Below are positions 16,386 to 24,977 of a DNA stretch of 37,487 nt, one piece after another. The notes below the pieces were generated by a model. The model was not told the origin of the DNA. It worked only from the letters and a program-made list of their open reading frames with translations, and searched no databases. Both the position numbers and the translations under genes were made by a program. How positions within the stretch are numbered: position 1 is the first letter of the stretch; every line of letters begins with the position of its first letter. The DNA is taken from contig UQBC01000026.1 of NCBI GenBank assembly GCA_900539195.1, positions 1 through 37,487 of the forward strand. The letters run 5' to 3'. This DNA comes from an uncultured Oscillospiraceae bacterium. Its GTDB lineage: Bacteria > Bacillota > Clostridia > Oscillospirales > Ruminococcaceae.

Positions 16386-17005
16386 AGATAATTATCGCAG
16401 ATGACGACAGCATAATCCGTGAGGGGCTTAAGATGATAATCTCGTCACAGCCTGATTTCGAGGTGACCGGTGTTGCCTGCAACGGTGCAGAAGCGGTAGA
16501 GCTTTGCAGGAAATACAAGACTGATATAGCTCTGCTTGATATAAGGATGCCGGTTATGGACGGCATTGAAGCCGCAAAGATAATGCTTGAAGAAAATCTC
16601 TGCAAGCCGCTTTTGCTGACAACGTTTGACGAGCAGGAGCTTATACATCGTGCGCTTAAAGTCGGGGTCAGCGGCTATATTCTCAAAAACACGCAGACAG
16701 ACGGGATTTTCAGTGCGCTGATGACGGTATATAACGGCGGTACGGTATTCCAGCAGGATATTCTGTCGTATATCCGTGATGCCGCAGTAAAATGCTACGG
16801 CAAGAGTGCCGTTTTCGGTCTGCTTACCGAAAGAGAGCTTGATATAGTAAAGCTGATTGCAGACGGCTGTTCAAACGCAGAAATTGCCGAAAAGCTGTTT
16901 TTGTCAAACGGTACGGTGAGAAATTATATCAGCGTGATACTTGAAAAAACAGGTCTTGAACACAGAACACAGATAGCGGTAAGGTATCTTAAGGGTGATG
17001 AATAA
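16382..17005 (+). CDS. Response regulator, NarL/FixJ family
   Basis: This 207-residue regulator pairs with the kinase it overlaps by four bases (ATGA). The receiver domain (1-120) has the acidic pocket D7-D9, phospho-acceptor D53 in LLDIRMPVMDG, T84 and K105. A LuxR-type helix-turn-helix (about 143-200) contains LTERELDIVKLIADGCSNAEIAEKL in two adjoining pieces. ATG 16382 is chosen because the receiver begins there at once. An upstream in-frame ATG at 16313 would add 23 residues that are merely the kinase tail read in another frame. It probably activates the operon promoter near 11999. Confidence 0.95.
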   Translation: MKIIIADDDSIIREGLKMIISSQPDFEVTGVACNGAEAVELCRKYKTDIALLDIRMPVMDGIEAAKIMLEENLCKPLLLTTFDEQELIHRALKVGVSGYILKNTQTDGIFSALMTVYNGGTVFQQDILSYIRDAAVKCYGKSAVFGLLTERELDIVKLIADGCSNAEIAEKLFLSNGTVRNYISVILEKTGLEHRTQIAVRYLKGDE

Positions 17006-17009
17006 ATAG

Positions 17010-17045
17010 CTCCCGTAAGCCGACAAAACGGTTTACGGGAGTTTT
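17010..17045 (+). terminator. Terminator of the ABC/TCS operon
   Basis: A 12-bp stem pairs 17010-17021 with 17030-17041 (one wobble pair) around GACAAAAC, followed by TTTTC. It separates the convergent response regulator and HAD-fusion genes. Confidence 0.9.
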
Positions 17046-17048
17046 CGT

Positions 17049-18614
17049 TTATGTGATTTTATAAAGATATTCGTTTCCTCTTTTGCCGATATAATCAATT
17101 ACTCCGACATATTGCAGAATTTTGATCGCGATGCCTGCATCGCCTGAACGCATACACCTTCTGAATTCCTTTAGTGTAAATGTTTCGGGTAATCCTTCGG
17201 GGATAAAGCATCGGTAGCTGTCGCTGTCCTCAAGAAATGTAAGGCGAAGCAGGGAAGTGGGAACGGCTACCTTTCTGTCTGTCTTTCTGCGTTTCATATC
17301 CTTTGCGCAGTAGCGAAGATTTTCTACGGCTATATCCGCAATGCAGACGGTAAGATTCGGATCGTTCAGGTACTGCCTGATTCGGTACAGTTCAAGGAAA
17401 AAGTCGGTCATATCGCTTGCGGTAATGTTCCTTCCGCTACTGAGTATCTCGCCTGTCGCCTTATCGACATAATTAAGGCGGCTCTTTTTATGAAAAGGAT
17501 AGACTATCGTAACGTGCGAGGCTTTGAGGAACGTATTCAGCTTAGGCACGAGATAGCTGAAGTTTGCCGTCTGTATCTCAAAAATTCCGTTCTCGGTAAC
17601 AAGGTCGGCAAAGTAACTGCCTATCTTTATTTCCTTATCGAAAAGAGTGGCGGCAAAATAGCTTTTCAACGTTGCGTGTATCTGCTTTTCGTTCAGTATG
17701 CCCACACCGTCGCCGCTGTCGGCGGTAGCAGTACAGGCGCTGAACCGTGCGTTGTCGGGCAAAACGTAAAGAGGCTGCTTATCATATTGCCTTATCGTAC
17801 AGCTGTCACACTGTATGAACACAGGAACACCGCCTTGCTCGTTTGAGCGGATTATTCCCGTTGCAAGTTCTTTCAGCTTATCCGTTGCATTGGATACGGC
17901 ATAGCATCTGTCGGCTACTGTAAACATTGATATATCGTTTGTGTTGTCACCGAAAACTATAAGCTCATCTGCACCGACAAGTTCCTTCAGCTTCAGCGCC
18001 GCATTAGCCTTTGAAACGTCCTCACGGTAGATTTCATACCAGTATTCGTCGGTATCGTATGTATCGGGCTGATAGTTTCTTGAAAAGCCGTTTGTTCTGT
18101 AAAAATATCGGTCAAGCTCATCGGGCTTCATTACAGGCTCGATAAGCGTTATATAATAAATATCGCCTTTGAACAGTTCGTCATAGCTTTTTGCACGGTA
18201 CATTCTTCTGTCACCGGCTCTGTCCTTTAAATAACGCTCCGTACCTTTGTTGAGCCGGTCTTTAAGATAGCTTACTCTTTCGTAATTGTCTATGACCGAG
18301 TACACAAGCACGGACTCTTTATGTTCATAGAAGAACGACTTTATGAACGCTTTAGATTCTTCGCTGAAAAAATGCGTTACAATACGCTCCTTTGTGACAG
18401 GGTCGATTATAAAAGCGCCGTTATGAGTTATCACGGGCAGATTGAAATTGATACAGCTTACTTTCGGCTCGGCTGAATGCACTGAACGTGCGGTGGCGTA
18501 GCTTATCTTTATATCATCGTCAATAAGCCTGTTCATCAGCGCCTCAGTCATTCGTCCGATTTGCGCCTTATGGTCAAGAAGAGTCCCGTCAAGGTCGGTA
18601 AGATACAGTTTCAT
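17049..18614 (-). CDS. HAD phosphatase fused to nuclease-like domain and winged helix
   Basis: A 521-residue protein. Residues 1-260 are a Cof-type HAD phosphatase with D7-L-D9 in TDLDGTLL, T41 in the motif II region and FGDNTND (D223, D227), so the phosphatase site looks intact. After a linker (about 268-307) comes a domain that I recall as a stand-alone Firmicutes protein of unknown function (about 308-465). Its core is IGSYFADLV then IFEIQT, giving D337 and E346-x-Q348, the layout of CoiA-like PD-(D/E)XK folds with Gln for Lys. The end (about 478-521, FTLKEF to YLYKI) reads as a winged helix. The start is ATG 18614 with GGAG at 18622-18625; the frame open upstream to 18695 lacks a ribosome site. 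The fusion looks real, since the frame is continuous. Its substrate is unknown, and nuclease activity is inference. Confidence 0.8.
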   Translation of the reverse strand: MKLYLTDLDGTLLDHKAQIGRMTEALMNRLIDDDIKISYATARSVHSAEPKVSCINFNLPVITHNGAFIIDPVTKERIVTHFFSEESKAFIKSFFYEHKESVLVYSVIDNYERVSYLKDRLNKGTERYLKDRAGDRRMYRAKSYDELFKGDIYYITLIEPVMKPDELDRYFYRTNGFSRNYQPDTYDTDEYWYEIYREDVSKANAALKLKELVGADELIVFGDNTNDISMFTVADRCYAVSNATDKLKELATGIIRSNEQGGVPVFIQCDSCTIRQYDKQPLYVLPDNARFSACTATADSGDGVGILNEKQIHATLKSYFAATLFDKEIKIGSYFADLVTENGIFEIQTANFSYLVPKLNTFLKASHVTIVYPFHKKSRLNYVDKATGEILSSGRNITASDMTDFFLELYRIRQYLNDPNLTVCIADIAVENLRYCAKDMKRRKTDRKVAVPTSLLRLTFLEDSDSYRCFIPEGLPETFTLKEFRRCMRSGDAGIAIKILQYVGVIDYIGKRGNEYLYKIT

Positions 18615-18644
18615 TTGATTTCTCCGATTACAATTTATATATCT

Positions 18645-18673
18645 ATAATAACAGAAAATCTTACACAATTCAA
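18645..18673 (-). promoter_or_regulatory. Promoter of the HAD-fusion gene
   Basis: On the minus strand TTGAAT (18673-18668) and TATTAT (18650-18645) have a 17-bp spacer, about 30 bases upstream of the start codon. Confidence 0.75.
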
Positions 18674-18758
18674 GCGTTTTGTGTATATTGCACAAATTGG
18701 TATTTTAAAAGTCGGGAATAATTCACTTTGTTTTTTTGATAAAAAATTGTCAAACCAC

Positions 18759-18787
18759 TTGATAATGAACGAAAAATTTTGTATAAT
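18759..18787 (+). promoter_or_regulatory. gap promoter
   Basis: TTGATA (18759-18764), a 17-bp AT-rich spacer and TATAAT (18782-18787) form a near-consensus promoter with an A-rich upstream tract (18731-18747). The leader is about 65 bases and ends in AGGAGG (18844-18849). Confidence 0.88.
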
Positions 18788-18858
18788 AGAGATGTAGAAA
18801 TTTAGCGGACGCATTGCGCCTGCAAAAAATTCACAAAATTTTTAGGAGGAATATTCCA

Positions 18859-19893
18859 ATGTCAGTTAAAGTTGCTATTAACGGTTTCGGCCGTATCGGA
18901 CGTCTTGCTTTCAGACAGATGTTCGGCGCAGAAGGTTATGAGGTAGTTGCAATCAACGACCTTACAAAGCCCTCAATGCTCGCTCAGCTTTTAAAGTATG
19001 ATACAGCACAGGGCGGTTACTGTGGTAAGATAGGTGAGAACCTTCACACAGTTACTGCTGATGATGAAGCAGGCACAATCACAGTTGACGGCAAGACACT
19101 TAAGATCTATGCTATGGCTAAGGCTAATGAGCTTCCCTGGGGCGAAATCGGTGTTGACGTAGTTCTCGAATGCACAGGTTTCTACTGCTCAAAGGACAAG
19201 GCTCAGGCTCACATCGATGCAGGTGCTAAGAAGGTTGTTATTTCTGCTCCCGCAGGTAACGATCTGCCCACAATCGTTTACAGCGTAAACGAAAAGACTC
19301 TTACAGCTGATGACAAGATCATCTCTGCTGCATCTTGCACAACAAACTGCCTCGCTCCTATGGCTAAGGCTCTTAACGATTATGCTCCTATCCAGAGCGG
19401 TATCATGAGCACAATCCACGCTTACACAGGCGACCAGATGATTCTCGACGGTCCTCACAGAAAGGGCGACCTCAGAAGAGCAAGAGCTGGTGCCGCTAAC
19501 ATCGTTCCTAACTCAACAGGTGCTGCTAAGGCTATCGGCCTTGTTATCCCTGAGCTGAACGGTAAGCTCATCGGTTCTGCACAGAGAGTTCCTGTTCCTA
19601 CAGGTTCTACAACAATCCTTACAGCTGTTGTTAAGGGTGCAGACGTAACTAAGGAAGGCATCAACGCTGCTATGAAGGCTGCTGCTTCTGAGTCTTTCGG
19701 TTACAATGAAGATGCAATCGTTTCTTCTGATGTTATCGGTATGAGATTCGGTTCACTCTTCGATGCTACACAGACAATGGTAGCTAAGATCGCTGATGAT
19801 CTGTACGAAGTTCAGGTTGTTTCATGGTATGACAACGAGAACTCTTACACATCACAGATGGTAAGAACAATCAAGTACTTTGCTGAAATATAA
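18859..19893 (+). CDS. gap: Glyceraldehyde-3-phosphate dehydrogenase, NAD type
   Basis: Oxidises glyceraldehyde-3-phosphate to 1,3-bisphosphoglycerate with NAD+ in glycolysis. The 344 residues match the GapA class. The Rossmann motif INGFGRIGR is at 7-15, D34 favours NAD+ over NADP+, and the catalytic cysteine is C160 in ASCTTNCLAP. The C-terminal SWYDNENSYTSQMVRT is also present. The start is ATG 18859, with AGGAGG nine bases upstream; an in-frame ATG at 18814 lacks both a ribosome site and homology. Codon choice is biased (many GCT, AAG, GTT), unlike its neighbours, as expected for a very highly expressed gene. It is monocistronic. Its NADH is a natural substrate for the hydrogenase encoded at 20979-26035. 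Confidence 0.97.
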   Translation: MSVKVAINGFGRIGRLAFRQMFGAEGYEVVAINDLTKPSMLAQLLKYDTAQGGYCGKIGENLHTVTADDEAGTITVDGKTLKIYAMAKANELPWGEIGVDVVLECTGFYCSKDKAQAHIDAGAKKVVISAPAGNDLPTIVYSVNEKTLTADDKIISAASCTTNCLAPMAKALNDYAPIQSGIMSTIHAYTGDQMILDGPHRKGDLRRARAGAANIVPNSTGAAKAIGLVIPELNGKLIGSAQRVPVPTGSTTILTAVVKGADVTKEGINAAMKAAASESFGYNEDAIVSSDVIGMRFGSLFDATQTMVAKIADDLYEVQVVSWYDNENSYTSQMVRTIKYFAEI

Positions 19894-19915
19894 TCGGTAA
19901 AAACTGATACATTAC

Positions 19916-19940
19916 GGCTCGTCTTCGGACGAGCCTTTTT
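19916..19940 (+). terminator. gap terminator
   Basis: An 8-bp GC-rich stem (19916-19923 with 19928-19935) is closed by a stable TTCG tetraloop and followed by five T. Confidence 0.95.
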
Positions 19941-19975
19941 GTTGTCCGCTATTTCTGAAAATTAGCTGAAAGCGA

Positions 19976-20004
19976 TTGATTTTTCTTTGCCGTTGTGGTA
20001 AAAT
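19976..20004 (+). promoter_or_regulatory. Promoter of the cyclophilin lipoprotein
   Basis: TTGATT (19976-19981) and TAAAAT (19999-20004) are 17 bp apart, about 34 bases before the start codon. Confidence 0.75.
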
Positions 20005-20037
20005 AGTGGATAGTTTATGTAAGCAAAGGAGTTCATA

Positions 20038-20871
20038 ATGGTTAAAAAAATATTAGCAGGCATTTTATGTGCCGCAACAATGATTACATTATCTGTCGGC
20101 TGTTCAGGCAGTGCCACTCCCGGCGCGTCGACCGATCCATCGGCAAAAATAACAGGCAATACAGGTGAGGTAAAGCTCGAAAAGGGCGACAAATATGCCG
20201 TAATGACAATAAAGGATTACGGCGATATCACTATCAAGTTATATCCCGATGCCGCACCCAAGGGTACGCAGAACTTTATCGACCTTGCAAACAGCGGTTA
20301 TTACAACGGAAAAACGTTCCACAGGGTAGTAGCCGACTTTATGGCACAGGGCGGTAAGGATTTCACAGGAAAGACAAACGTTGAGAGCTTTGGCATTGAA
20401 ACCAACTACAATATGCGCCATTTCTACGGTGCTTTATGTTATGCAAATGCCATGGGCAAGAATTCAACTGAATTCTACATCGTAAACAACAAAAAATCGC
20501 AGGATTACAGCAATTTCAGTACAGCCAGAATCGACAACAACATTCAGGGCTATGAGGACTACGCAAAGCAGTACGACAAGGATTCTCAGGAATATACCTA
20601 CTATATGTTCCAGGCAAACTACTACAGAAACTTAAAGCAGTTCATAGAGAATATGGATGACGCTACAAAGGCAAAGTACAAGGAAGTCGGCGGCACTCCC
20701 TCTCTTGACGGAAACTACACCGTGTTCGGTCAGACGGTAGACGGATTTGACGTTCTTGACAAGATATCAGCTGTTGAGGTTGAAACAAACGACGCTATGG
20801 GCGGCAAAGAAGTAAGTAAGCCCAAAACGGAATTAATTATCGAAAAAGTTGAGATAAAGGATTACGAATAA
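20038..20871 (+). CDS. Peptidyl-prolyl isomerase lipoprotein, cyclophilin type
   Basis: Catalyses cis-trans isomerisation of prolyl bonds, here in exported proteins. The 277 residues begin with a lipoprotein signal (Lys-Lys, hydrophobic 5-20, lipobox LSVGC with lipidated C22). The cyclophilin domain (about 53-272) has R96, F101, M102 and Q104 in FHRVVADFMAQGG. Compared with plain cyclophilins it has a helical insertion of about 70 residues (about 153-222) rich in Tyr, Asp and Gln, followed by the SLDGNYTVFGQTVDGFDVLDKI end. Such inserted forms are common in Clostridia. It is monocistronic, with AAAGGAG before ATG 20038. Confidence 0.93.
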   Translation: MVKKILAGILCAATMITLSVGCSGSATPGASTDPSAKITGNTGEVKLEKGDKYAVMTIKDYGDITIKLYPDAAPKGTQNFIDLANSGYYNGKTFHRVVADFMAQGGKDFTGKTNVESFGIETNYNMRHFYGALCYANAMGKNSTEFYIVNNKKSQDYSNFSTARIDNNIQGYEDYAKQYDKDSQEYTYYMFQANYYRNLKQFIENMDDATKAKYKEVGGTPSLDGNYTVFGQTVDGFDVLDKISAVEVETNDAMGGKEVSKPKTELIIEKVEIKDYE

Positions 20872-20876
20872 CATTC

Positions 20877-20911
20877 AAATACTGCTCATATAAATTATGA
20901 GCAGTATTTTT
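20877..20911 (+). terminator. Terminator of the cyclophilin gene
   Basis: A 14-bp stem (20877-20890 with 20896-20909) around TAAAT ends in TTTTT on the plus strand, just after the cyclophilin stop codon. Confidence 0.9.
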
Positions 20912-20926
20912 GTGCCATAACATAAA

Positions 20927-20962
20927 ACAAACCGCCCTGCAATTTCTCGCAGAGCGGTTTGT
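20927..20962 (-). terminator. Terminator of the hydrogenase operon
   Basis: Arms 20927-20940 and 20949-20962 pair over 13 bp with one mismatch. Read on the minus strand, the stem is followed by TTTTATG. It lies just after the hndD stop codon. Confidence 0.88.
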
Positions 20963-20978
20963 CTATATAATGGGTGTG

Positions 20979-22730
20979 TTACTTGCTTAAGTGACTTGCC
21001 TTATACGATGTATGAAGAATCTCGTGAGCAATGTGACTTCCGGGTTCTTCAAGGAAGTTTTCGTATACTTCCTTTACATCGGGGCTTTCGTGTGACTTTC
21101 TGAGCTTGTTTGCGTCATCAAGGCTGTAGAGTGCCTTTGCACGCTCAGCACGGATGTCGGTAAAGTTGCGTACATCTGCAGGCTGGATAACCTGACCGCC
21201 GCCGTTTACACATCCGCCGGGACAAGCCATGATTTCGATGAAGTGGCATTCTACCTCGCCGTTCTTTACTTGCGTAAGGAACTTCTTAGCGTTTGCAAGA
21301 CCTGATACAACAGCTACCTTTACAGTAAGGTCGCCTACCTTGTATTCAGCCGTCTTGATACCCTCAACGCCTCTTACATCCTTGAATTCAACGGGGCTGT
21401 CTGCAGCTTCGCCTGTCAGCTTCCATACAGCTGTACGAAGAGCCGCTTCCATAACGCCGCCCGTAGCGCCGAAGATAACAGCAGCGCCTGTGCCGTTTCC
21501 TAAAGGCGAATCAGCAACCTCGTCGGGCAGATCTCTGAAGCGTAAGCCCGCACGGTTTATCATCTTGACAAGCTCTCTTGTTGTGATTGAAATATCAACA
21601 TCGGGAACGCCTGCCGCAGACTGATCCTCTCTGCCTATCTCGAATTTCTTAGCTGTACACGGCATCACAGAAACACTTACAATGTTTTTGGGGTCGATTC
21701 CCATCTTCTTTGCCCAGTATGTCTTTGTGATAGCGCCGTTCATCTGCTGAGGAGATTTGCAGGTTGACAGGTTCGGGATAAATTCGGGGAAGTAAGCTTC
21801 GCAGAATCTTATCCAGCCGGGTGAACATGATGTAATCATCGGAAGTACACCGCCGTTTGTAACTCTGTCAAGAAATTCGTGCGATTCCTCCATTATAGTA
21901 AGGTCTGCACCGAAGTTTGTGTCAAATACGGCATTGAAGCCGAGTCTGCGAAGAGCCGCAACCATCTTGCCCTCTACGGGTGTACCCATAGGATAGCCGA
22001 AAGCCTCTCCGAGCGATGCTCTTACTGCGGGAGCTGTCTGTACAACAACTACCTTTTCGGGATCTGCAAGTGCGTCCCATACCTTGTCCGTATCGTCCTT
22101 TTCGGCAAGCGCACCTGTAGGACAGGCTACTATACACTGACCGCATGATACGCAGGCAGTTTCTGCAAGGTCAAGATCGAACGCACAGTCTATACTTGTC
22201 CTGAAGCCTCTGTTGTTTGCACCGATTACGCCTATACCCTGGAGCTTGTCGCATGCGGCAATACAACGGCGGCAGTGAATGCACTTGTTGTTGTCACGGA
22301 ACATATGCTTTGAGCTGTAGTCAATATCGTACTCGTTCTTCTCGCCCTCGAAAAATGTTGTATCGTCAACACCAAGCTCCTTACACAGCTCCTGAAGCTC
22401 ACAACTGCCGTTTCTTGAGCAGGCTAGACAGTCCATATTGTGGTTTGAAAGCAGAAGCTGTAATGTCATCTTTCTGCTCTGTAATACAGCAGGAGAGTGC
22501 GTCAGTATATTTTTGCCCTCGTCAAACTTTGATAAGGGATAAACGCATGATGCAACAAGGCTTCTTGCGCCGGTCATCTCAACTACGCAGATACGGCACG
22601 CACCGATTGCGTTTATATCCTTTAACCAGCAGAGAGTAGGAATTCTGATGCCGTTCTGACGACAGGCTTCAAGGATGGTTGTACCTTCTTCGACTGCGTA
22701 CTCTATGCCGTTAATCTTTATATTAACCAT
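20979..22730 (-). CDS. hndD: [FeFe] hydrogenase catalytic subunit (HydA/HndD)
   Basis: Reduces protons to H2 in the soluble NADH/ferredoxin-linked complex. The order over 583 residues is: [2Fe-2S] domain (C34, C45, C48, C62); His-Cys3 [4Fe-4S] site (H97, C101, C104, C110); two [4Fe-4S] clusters (C150/153/156/160 and C193/196/199/203); H-cluster domain with L1 TSCSPGW (300-306), L2 VMPCTAKK (C358) and L3 ACPGGC (C503, C507); and a small-subunit-like tail (about 530-583). L1 has Ser303 where the textbook TSCCP motif has the second Cys. I believe this form also occurs in other clostridial multimeric hydrogenases. It is last in the operon, 38 bases after hndC. Maturases HydEFG are not in the window. 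Confidence 0.95.
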   Translation of the reverse strand: MVNIKINGIEYAVEEGTTILEACRQNGIRIPTLCWLKDINAIGACRICVVEMTGARSLVASCVYPLSKFDEGKNILTHSPAVLQSRKMTLQLLLSNHNMDCLACSRNGSCELQELCKELGVDDTTFFEGEKNEYDIDYSSKHMFRDNNKCIHCRRCIAACDKLQGIGVIGANNRGFRTSIDCAFDLDLAETACVSCGQCIVACPTGALAEKDDTDKVWDALADPEKVVVVQTAPAVRASLGEAFGYPMGTPVEGKMVAALRRLGFNAVFDTNFGADLTIMEESHEFLDRVTNGGVLPMITSCSPGWIRFCEAYFPEFIPNLSTCKSPQQMNGAITKTYWAKKMGIDPKNIVSVSVMPCTAKKFEIGREDQSAAGVPDVDISITTRELVKMINRAGLRFRDLPDEVADSPLGNGTGAAVIFGATGGVMEAALRTAVWKLTGEAADSPVEFKDVRGVEGIKTAEYKVGDLTVKVAVVSGLANAKKFLTQVKNGEVECHFIEIMACPGGCVNGGGQVIQPADVRNFTDIRAERAKALYSLDDANKLRKSHESPDVKEVYENFLEEPGSHIAHEILHTSYKASHLSK

Positions 22731-22768
22731 AGTAAAATTTATTCCTTTCAGTTATCCGTCAAACCGGA

Positions 22769-24562
22769 TCATTCCTTAATAATTGCACCGAACTTACACT
22801 TAGCCATACAAGCGCCGCACTTGATACATTTTGTGGTATCAATGCTGTGAGGCTGCTTGACAGTACCCGAGATTGCTCCGACAGGGCATCCTCTTGCACA
22901 GGCTGTACAACCCTTACACTTGATGTCGATGATCTTGTATGTGAGAAGATCCTGACATACGCCTGCAGGACACCTCTTATCCTGAACGTGTGCGATATAC
23001 TCGTTCTTAAAGTAACGCAGAGTTGATAAAACGGGGTTGGGGGCTGTCTGACCAAGACCGCACAGAGAGTTGTTCTTGATGTAGTAGCACAGCTTCTCCA
23101 TCTTGTCGAGATCTTCCATAGTAGCGTTACCCGATGTTATCTTTTCGAGCATTTCGTAAAGACGCTTTGTACCGATACGGCAGGGTGTACATTTACCGCA
23201 GGATTCGTCAACAGTGAACTGAAGGAAGAACTTAGCGATATCTACCATACAGTTATCCTCGTCCATAACGATAAGTCCGCCCGAACCCATCATAGAGCCG
23301 ATAGCGATAAGGTTATCGTAGTCTATCGGTATATCGAGATGCTCCGCAGGGATACATCCGCCTGAAGGACCGCCTGTCTGAGCCGCCTTGAATGCCTTGC
23401 CGTTAGGGATACCGCCGCCGATTTCGTAAATAACCTCACGCAGTGTAGTACCCATAGGAACCTCAACAAGACCCGTGTTGTGTATCTTACCGCCGAGTGC
23501 AAATACCTTTGTTCCCTTTGACTTTTCTGTACCCATAGATGCGAACCAGTCTGCACCGTTAAGGATTATCTGAGGAATGTTAGCGTAAGTTTCAACGTTG
23601 TTGAGTACGGTAGGCTTCTTGAAAAGACCGCTTTCCGCAGGGAAAGGAGGACGGGGTCTGGGTTCGCCTCTGTTACCTTCAATAGATGTCATAAGCGCTG
23701 TTTCCTCGCCGCATACGAATGCGCCTGCGCCAAGTCTTATATCAAGGTCAAAGTCAAATCCGCTGTCAAAAATGTTCTTGCCGAGCAGACCGTATTCTCT
23801 TGCCTGGTTGATAGCTATCTGTAAACGCTGAACAGCGATGGGATATTCCGCTCTTATGTAGATGTAGCCCTGTGTAGCGCCTATCGCATAGCCTGCAATA
23901 GCCATAGCCTCGATTACAACGTGAGGATCGCCTTCGAGAACCGAACGGTCCATGAAGGCGCCGGGGTCGCCCTCGTCGGCGTTACAGCATACATACTTCT
24001 GATCAGCATCCTTGACAAGGTTTCTTGCAAGCTGCCACTTCTTGCCCGTAGGGAATCCGCCGCCGCCTCTGCCACGCAGACCCGAATCAAGAATTATCTG
24101 AATTACATCATCGGGTGTCATGGATTTGAGCACCTTACCGAGAGCTTCGTAACCGTTTCTGCCGATATATTCATCTATACATTCGGGATTTATTACGCCG
24201 CAGTTTCTCAGTGCTATTCTGTGCTGCTTTTTATAGAAGTTTGTTTCCTTGAGTGACTTGATCTCATTTTCACCGATCGTTTCATCATATACAAGGCGTG
24301 TAACGACACGACCTTTAAGAAGATGTTCGGAAACGATTTCCGCAATGTCATCTTCCTTTACCATTGAGTAGAATGTACCCTCAGGGTAAACTATCATAAT
24401 AGGACCGAGTGCACACAGACCGAAACAGCCTGTACGTACTACCTTTACTTCATCGGTAAGACCGTTCTTGTCGATTTCTTCCTGCAGCCTTTTTGCTATC
24501 TTATCACTGCCTGAAGAAGTACATCCGGTACCACCGCATATCAATACTTGTGAACGATACAT
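22769..24562 (-). CDS. hndC: Hydrogenase NADH/flavin subunit (HydB/HndC, NuoF-like)
   Basis: This 597-residue subunit takes electrons from NADH on FMN and passes them to the iron-sulphur chain of the hydrogenase. The N-terminal thioredoxin-like [2Fe-2S] domain has C9, C14, C46 and C50. The NuoF core has the NADH/FMN glycine motif GRGGGGFPTG (164-173) and CNADEGDPGAF (193-203). The N3-type [4Fe-4S] ligands are C455, C458, C461 and C501. A C-terminal two-cluster ferredoxin uses C549/552/555/559 and C579/582/585/589. This is the full HydB architecture of electron-bifurcating complexes, so NADH plus reduced ferredoxin may be used together (inference from family). It lies 21 bases after hndB. Confidence 0.96.
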   Translation of the reverse strand: MYRSQVLICGGTGCTSSGSDKIAKRLQEEIDKNGLTDEVKVVRTGCFGLCALGPIMIVYPEGTFYSMVKEDDIAEIVSEHLLKGRVVTRLVYDETIGENEIKSLKETNFYKKQHRIALRNCGVINPECIDEYIGRNGYEALGKVLKSMTPDDVIQIILDSGLRGRGGGGFPTGKKWQLARNLVKDADQKYVCCNADEGDPGAFMDRSVLEGDPHVVIEAMAIAGYAIGATQGYIYIRAEYPIAVQRLQIAINQAREYGLLGKNIFDSGFDFDLDIRLGAGAFVCGEETALMTSIEGNRGEPRPRPPFPAESGLFKKPTVLNNVETYANIPQIILNGADWFASMGTEKSKGTKVFALGGKIHNTGLVEVPMGTTLREVIYEIGGGIPNGKAFKAAQTGGPSGGCIPAEHLDIPIDYDNLIAIGSMMGSGGLIVMDEDNCMVDIAKFFLQFTVDESCGKCTPCRIGTKRLYEMLEKITSGNATMEDLDKMEKLCYYIKNNSLCGLGQTAPNPVLSTLRYFKNEYIAHVQDKRCPAGVCQDLLTYKIIDIKCKGCTACARGCPVGAISGTVKQPHSIDTTKCIKCGACMAKCKFGAIIKE

Positions 24563-24583
24563 ATATTAATTTCCTTTCAGATT

Positions 24584-24952
24584 TTACATAGCGGAGTTTA
24601 TCGTGTACTTCGTTACAACGTTGCCGCCGATAATGTGCTGTTCGATAACTTCAACAGCTTTTTCAGGTGTCATCTTTACATAAGTGACCTTTTCCTTGCC
24701 GGGTGCTGTTACTTCGACTATGGGTTCATACTGGCAAAGACCGATACAGCCTTCCTGTATTACCATTACGTCCTTTATTCCTTTTTCCTGTATCCCGTCG
24801 GAAAATGCTTTGAGCACAGGTCTTGCACCTGCCGCAATTCCGCAGGTTGCCATTCCGACAACGATCTTTGTGCAGTCTGTCGCTTCGTTTCTGAGATTAA
24901 CAAGCGCCTGCATCTTGTCGCGGATAGCAGCTAATTCTTCAAGAGATTTCAT
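24584..24952 (-). CDS. hndB: Thioredoxin-like [2Fe-2S] ferredoxin subunit (HndB)
   Basis: A 122-residue small electron-transfer subunit matching HndB of NADP-reducing-type hydrogenases. It has a thioredoxin-like fold with candidate cluster ligands C27, C37, C69 and C73 (motifs GMATCGIAAGA and EGCIGLC). The same fold is found at the N-terminus of the next gene and in HndA, so the complex carries three related ferredoxin domains. It has AAAGGATAA-type ribosome binding upstream of ATG 24952 and lies 25 bases after the HATPase gene. Its exact place in the electron path is not certain for the family. Confidence 0.92.
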   Translation of the reverse strand: MKSLEELAAIRDKMQALVNLRNEATDCTKIVVGMATCGIAAGARPVLKAFSDGIQEKGIKDVMVIQEGCIGLCQYEPIVEVTAPGKEKVTYVKMTPEKAVEVIEQHIIGGNVVTKYTINSAM

Positions 24953-24977
24953 ATCTTAAAATTATCCTTTCGTGGTG

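Noticed and set aside
18615..18695. 27-residue N-terminal extension of the HAD fusion
   Set aside because: It crosses the gene's own promoter (18645-18673) and lacks a ribosome site; ATG 18614 starts directly at the HAD motif.
18859..19893. gap as a transferred gene because its codon use differs from its neighbours
   Set aside because: The bias towards a few codons is what very high expression predicts, and the promoter, terminator and context are native-looking.
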